Positions 60,391 to 64,000 of a DNA stretch of 64,000 nucleotides are shown here, piece by piece; the first letter of the stretch is position 1; each line of letters starts with the position of its first letter. Source of the DNA: JACMLD01 sp047602295. Lineage in GTDB: Bacteria; Bacteroidota; Bacteroidia; Chitinophagales; Chitinophagaceae. Both the position numbers and the translations under genes were made by a program. The notes below the pieces were generated by a model. It was not told the origin of the DNA and made no database searches. It worked only from the letters and a program-made list of their open reading frames with translations. The stretch covers positions 1,550,001 to 1,614,000 of the forward strand of contig JASGHP010000001.1 of assembly GCA_047602295.1 (NCBI GenBank). The letters run 5' to 3'.

Positions 60391-63300
60391 TTACTGCCCG
60401 ATGGCGCCCACCCTTCTTAAAATTTTTCTGTTGTTTCTATGGTGCATGAATTTAAACACCAGCGCATAAATAGATGGTAATATTAGAAGGGTAAGTATTG
60501 TAGCCGTAATCAATCCACCAATTACAACAATGGCCAATGGCTTTTGTGTTTCACTGCCAATGCCTGTAGAAATGGCTGCCGGCATCAATCCAATCATGGC
60601 CATTAGTGCAGTCATAACCACCGGCCTTACACGTGAGATAACGCCGTCGCGTATAGCATCATCCAGGTGCATGCCAGCGTCAAGATTTTTGCGAAATACT
60701 GATATAAGAATAACGCCGTTTTGTATGCACACACCAAACAATGCAATAAAGCCAATACCTGCAGAGATGCTGAAGTTTATGCCTGTAATGTGCAACGCAA
60801 GAATACCTCCAATTAAAGCAAAAGGAACATTCATAATGGTGAGCAACGCATCTTTTACATTGCCATAGGTGATAAATAAGATGAGGAATATTACCAGTAA
60901 ACAAATAGGCACTACGCGGCCCAATGTTTTTGTAGCACGTTGCTGGTTTTCAAATTCGCCGTTCCAGGTCATTTTATAACCGGCAGGCAAATGTACTGCT
61001 GCATATACTTTTTGTTGCGCTTCTGCAATGGTGCTGCCAAGATCTCTTTCGCGAACAGAAAATTTTACAGCGATGTGCCGCATGTTATTATCCCTGAAAA
61101 TAAATGCAGGCCCGGTTAGTGTTTTAATGTCTGCAATTTCTTTCAACGGCACTTTTGATCCATCACTGGTAGGCACCATTAAGTTTTGTATGGCTTCTGC
61201 TGTGGCACGAAAATCTTTTTGATAACGGACACGTACATCAAACTTTCTTTCTCCTTCATACAATTGCGTGGGCGATTTGCCGCCAATAGCCATTTCCACT
61301 ACTGCATTGGCGTCTGCCGTATTTACGCCGTAAAATGCCATTTTTTGCTGATCGAGCTCTATCCTGAATTCTGGCTGACCCAAATTGCGTAATACGCCCA
61401 AATCTTCTATACCTCTTACAGTTTTAAGTATGTTCAGGATACTGTCTGCTTTTGAATCCAGTGTTTTAAAATCTGGCCCGAATATTTTTACCGCCAATGC
61501 TGCGTTTACACCAGCTACCGCCTCTTCTACATTATCCCTGATGGGCTGCGAGTAATTGAATGTAATGCCAGGAAATTTTCTCAATTGCTCATCCATTTCA
61601 TCAATCAGTTGCTCGCCGGTAATTTTTCTTTCCCATTGCTTTTTAGGTTTTAGATCTACTTGTATCTGCACATTGAAAAAACCTTTTGGGTCTGTACCGT
61701 CATTGGTGCGGCCAACCTGAGAGAGCGTTTGTTTTACTTCAGGAAATTTAGCAAGTATATCAATCATCTTATTGCTGATGATATTAGCTTCTGAGAGCGA
61801 TACACTCATTGGCAGTTCTGCCTCTACCCATAAGGCGCCTTCATTTAAATCCGGCAGAAACTCTGTGCCTAATAATTTTGCAGAAAAGAAACTAAGCACC
61901 ATAATGATCAACGCTATTAAAATACTTTTTTTCTGGTTTCGATAGACAATGTTGAATAATTTGCTAACACCTTTTTCAAAAAAGATAACAACAGGATTAT
62001 GTTTTTCACGCACATTCTTTCTTAATAAAATGCTTGAAAGTGCAGGTACCAGTGTAAGCGTAAATAAAAGGGCACCCAGCAATGCGAAGCCCAATGTATA
62101 CGCCAATGGAGAAAACATTTTGCCTTCTACTTTCTGGAAAGCAAAAATGGGCACCAGGCAGGTGAGGATAATAACTTTCGAGAAGAAAATCGACTTGCCC
62201 ATTTCTGTACCGGTGTTTTTAAACAAACCCAGTTTTGCCAGCTTGTTAAATTTCTCCATGCCCACTTCCCTGGCTTTATGATCCAATGCCACAAACAAGC
62301 CTTCTACCATTACCACGGCACCATCTATAATAATTCCAAAATCTATGGCACCCATGGAAAGCAGGTTAGCACTCATACCTTTTATGCGCATACAAATGAA
62401 AGCAAATAGCAATGATAGCGGTATGATGATGCTAACGGTAACAGTTGTGCGCCAGTCTGCCATAAACAATAATACAATTACTGTTACCAGCACAATGCCT
62501 TCAATAAGATTATGGATAACTGTTTCCTGTGCAAAATCCATCAGGTTGGTGCGATCATAAAAGGTGTTAATCTTTACATCTTTGGGCAGGATGTTGTTAT
62601 TAAGTTCGTCTACTTTTTCTCTTACACGTTTCAGTACTTCGCCTGGGTTTTCTCCTTTGCGCATAACAATAATGCCTTCCATTACATCTTCCTGCTGATC
62701 TCTGGCCACCTGCCCCAGGCGCGGCTTTCCTGCTTCTATTACATTGCCTACATTTTTTATCAGCAGCGGCACACCATTTATTTTATTAATGATGATGTTG
62801 TTGATGTCTTCTATATCGTTTAAAACACCGATGCCCCTTACCACATAGCTTTGGCCATTGCGTTCAATTACATCTCCACCAACATTTACATTGCTTTTGG
62901 CAATAGCATTGTACACATCAAGCGAAGTAAGGTTGTATTTAATAAGCAGTTCAGGGTTGACGCTTACTTCAAAAACTTTTTCTTCTCCGCCAAAACTGTT
63001 TACATCTGCAATGCCGGGTACGCTTTTGAATTGCCTGTCCAGCACCCAGTTTTGTATGGTGGTTAAATCGCGGATAGATCTTGTTTTACTACTAAGTGTA
63101 TAGCGGAATATTTCGCCCGTAGGCCCATAAGGTGGTTGCACATCTGGTTTTACACCATCTGGAAGATCGGCGCCACTAAGGCGTGTAAAAACCTGTTGCC
63201 TTGCAAAAGCGTCGTCTACATCATCATCAAAAATGATGCGCATATAGCAGAGCCCAAAAGCAGAAGTGGTGCGCAGGTTGGATTTTTTCTGTACTGAATT

Positions 63301-63528
63301 AAGCACAGTTTCTAAAGGGATGGTAACAAATTTTTCTACTTCTTCAGCACTTCTTCCGGGCCATTGCGCAATAATGATGATTTGTGTATTGGTAACATCC
63401 GGGAAAGTTTCGATAGGCGTTTCACGATAGCTCCAAATACCAAGGGCTATCAGCACCGCAGTTAAAAAGAAAACAAAATAGCGGTGGCGAAGCGAAAAAT
63501 ATATGATGCCTTGGATAAATTTTTTCAT
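60391..63528 (-). CDS. Heavy-metal RND efflux pump, inner-membrane subunit (CusA/CzcA)
   Basis: A 1045-residue trimeric RND transporter of the heavy-metal type. The N-terminus IIYFSLRHRYFVFFLTAVLI and the ETFPDVTNTQIIIIAQWPGR segment are typical. The membrane signature LLSMGAIDFGIIIDGAVVMV (about 390-409) with its Asp is diagnostic for heavy-metal RND pumps. A periplasmic domain with NYSQPIRDNVEEAVAGVNAA and the second membrane half follow. It probably exports Cu+, Ag+, Zn2+, Co2+ or Ni2+. The adaptor gene follows upstream in the operon (63584), and the outer-membrane channel gene is presumably beyond the window. Confidence 0.95.
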   Translation of the reverse strand: MKKFIQGIIYFSLRHRYFVFFLTAVLIALGIWSYRETPIETFPDVTNTQIIIIAQWPGRSAEEVEKFVTIPLETVLNSVQKKSNLRTTSAFGLCYMRIIFDDDVDDAFARQQVFTRLSGADLPDGVKPDVQPPYGPTGEIFRYTLSSKTRSIRDLTTIQNWVLDRQFKSVPGIADVNSFGGEEKVFEVSVNPELLIKYNLTSLDVYNAIAKSNVNVGGDVIERNGQSYVVRGIGVLNDIEDINNIIINKINGVPLLIKNVGNVIEAGKPRLGQVARDQQEDVMEGIIVMRKGENPGEVLKRVREKVDELNNNILPKDVKINTFYDRTNLMDFAQETVIHNLIEGIVLVTVIVLLFMADWRTTVTVSIIIPLSLLFAFICMRIKGMSANLLSMGAIDFGIIIDGAVVMVEGLFVALDHKAREVGMEKFNKLAKLGLFKNTGTEMGKSIFFSKVIILTCLVPIFAFQKVEGKMFSPLAYTLGFALLGALLFTLTLVPALSSILLRKNVREKHNPVVIFFEKGVSKLFNIVYRNQKKSILIALIIMVLSFFSAKLLGTEFLPDLNEGALWVEAELPMSVSLSEANIISNKMIDILAKFPEVKQTLSQVGRTNDGTDPKGFFNVQIQVDLKPKKQWERKITGEQLIDEMDEQLRKFPGITFNYSQPIRDNVEEAVAGVNAALAVKIFGPDFKTLDSKADSILNILKTVRGIEDLGVLRNLGQPEFRIELDQQKMAFYGVNTADANAVVEMAIGGKSPTQLYEGERKFDVRVRYQKDFRATAEAIQNLMVPTSDGSKVPLKEIADIKTLTGPAFIFRDNNMRHIAVKFSVRERDLGSTIAEAQQKVYAAVHLPAGYKMTWNGEFENQQRATKTLGRVVPICLLVIFLILFITYGNVKDALLTIMNVPFALIGGILALHITGINFSISAGIGFIALFGVCIQNGVILISVFRKNLDAGMHLDDAIRDGVISRVRPVVMTALMAMIGLMPAAISTGIGSETQKPLAIVVIGGLITATILTLLILPSIYALVFKFMHHRNNRKILRRVGAIGQ

Positions 63529-63583
63529 ACAGAATAGTTAGGCCGCTTGCATTATTGTCAATGTAGATCTTTGTAATGAGTGA

Positions 63584-64000
63584 TTATTCTTTCAGGGCGT
63601 TGTACAGTAAAACCTGGTTGTCTCCAATAATCTTTTCTCCTTCTTTTAAGCCATTGCTGATAAAATCTTTTCCGGAAGTAGATTTCAATACAGCTATTTC
63701 TCTCAACTCAAGGTTGCACTTATCGTGGTATACAATCACAAAATGTTTCCCGTTATCGCTTAGCACACCATCTGAGGGTATTACTACTGATTGTTTCCCT
63801 TCTTTGTTTTCAATGATGATATTTGCAAACATTTCAGGCTTCATGCGCAGGCCGGGGTTTGCAAGGCGCACACGTATCTTCATTACTTTGGTAACGGGAT
63901 CAAGTATCTGGTTTACTTTATCTACTACGCCCTTAAAAACAGAGTCCGGGTACGCCAATGTGGTTACTTTAGCCGTATACCCTTCTTTTACTTTTGCAAT
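63584..64000 (-). CDS. RND periplasmic adaptor subunit (CusB/CzcB), N-terminus cut by window edge
   Basis: The last 139 residues of a membrane-fusion protein. The frame is open to the right edge: AYPDSVFKGVVDKVNQILDP, then KIRVRLANPGLRMKPEMFAN, the beta-barrel region, and VVIPSDGVLSDNGKHFVIVY. It ends in the membrane-proximal domain GLKEGEKIIGDNQVLLYNAL. Co-transcribed with the pump gene downstream (55-bp gap). It links pump to outer-membrane channel. Confidence 0.9.
   Translation of the reverse strand: MAKVKEGYTAKVTTLAYPDSVFKGVVDKVNQILDPVTKVMKIRVRLANPGLRMKPEMFANIIIENKEGKQSVVIPSDGVLSDNGKHFVIVYHDKCNLELREIAVLKSTSGKDFISNGLKEGEKIIGDNQVLLYNALKE

Noticed and set aside
1..64000. tRNA, rRNA or IS elements
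   Set aside because: Reading both strands I found no tRNA T-loop context, no rRNA segment and no transposase gene; small RNAs cannot be excluded.

Overview
The window is a low-GC, gene-dense stretch of chromosome from a member of the Bacteroidota, most likely Chitinophagaceae or a close relative. The evidence is: type IX secretion C-terminal sorting domains on two secreted proteins, a PorT homologue beside ubiE, Bacteroidota-style TonB proteins (ILSADVLDIIFDERNKEYGAY N-terminus), a DUF1800/DUF1501 pair, and promoter boxes of the TAnnTTTG type with few Shine-Dalgarno sequences. The family assignment is inference; the phylum is well supported. I saw no rRNA, tRNA, phage, complete insertion sequence or CRISPR array.

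Layout. 1-5.1 kb: a TPR protein cut by the left edge, a SnoaL-like protein, TerC, a small beta-barrel, PyrD and a small secreted protein. 5.3-12.7 kb: a thiolase, a DUF1800/DUF1501 pair with a type IX signal, and a LuxR-type response regulator followed by a TPR histidine kinase. 12.7-15.8 kb: a small Cys-containing protein and a TonB-dependent receptor that look like a metal-uptake pair. 17.2-24.8 kb: a seven-gene run (DUF805-FAD oxidase fusion, SAM methyltransferase, unknown 350-residue protein, UbiA prenyltransferase, type III polyketide synthase, second methyltransferase, FAD-dependent oxidoreductase). This is the strongest candidate for an undescribed pathway, probably a prenylated and/or methylated phenolic lipid or quinone. 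24.8-32.8 kb: a beta-barrel, a TonB-like protein, a GbsR/MarR regulator with a TIGR01777 epimerase and a DCC protein, a CoA-binding protein, a secreted metzincin protease and a YkuK-like protein. 33.1-35.4 kb: engB (frameshifted), ubiE and porT. 35.7-50.6 kb: a cytochrome c lipoprotein, an S9 peptidase, a Wzi/RemB-like barrel, PyrC, a MutS-like ATPase, an M1 peptidase, a YifB ATPase and an ABC exporter. 50.8-57.6 kb, mostly minus strand: pyruvate dehydrogenase E2, an M20 amidohydrolase, MgtE and a carbohydrate porin. 58.0-60.3 kb: three TonB-family genes in tandem. 60.4 kb to the end: a CusA/CzcA-type RND pump and the start of its adaptor.

A second theme runs through the window. Many gaps are filled with degenerate short-word repeats, each locus with its own vocabulary and often arranged as inverted arms. 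There are also REP-like palindromes (ATCCCGAAGGGAT), a 100-bp tandem repeat, and a dispersed GTTGTGTCACTCNCTTGTAC motif. Related repeat DNA appears in frame inside two housekeeping genes: a heptamer array in pyrD, and two copies of a 26-bp CCCCTGAAGGGG element in the linkers of pyruvate dehydrogenase E2. This resembles the Rickettsia palindromic elements that insert into genes, but with different sequences.
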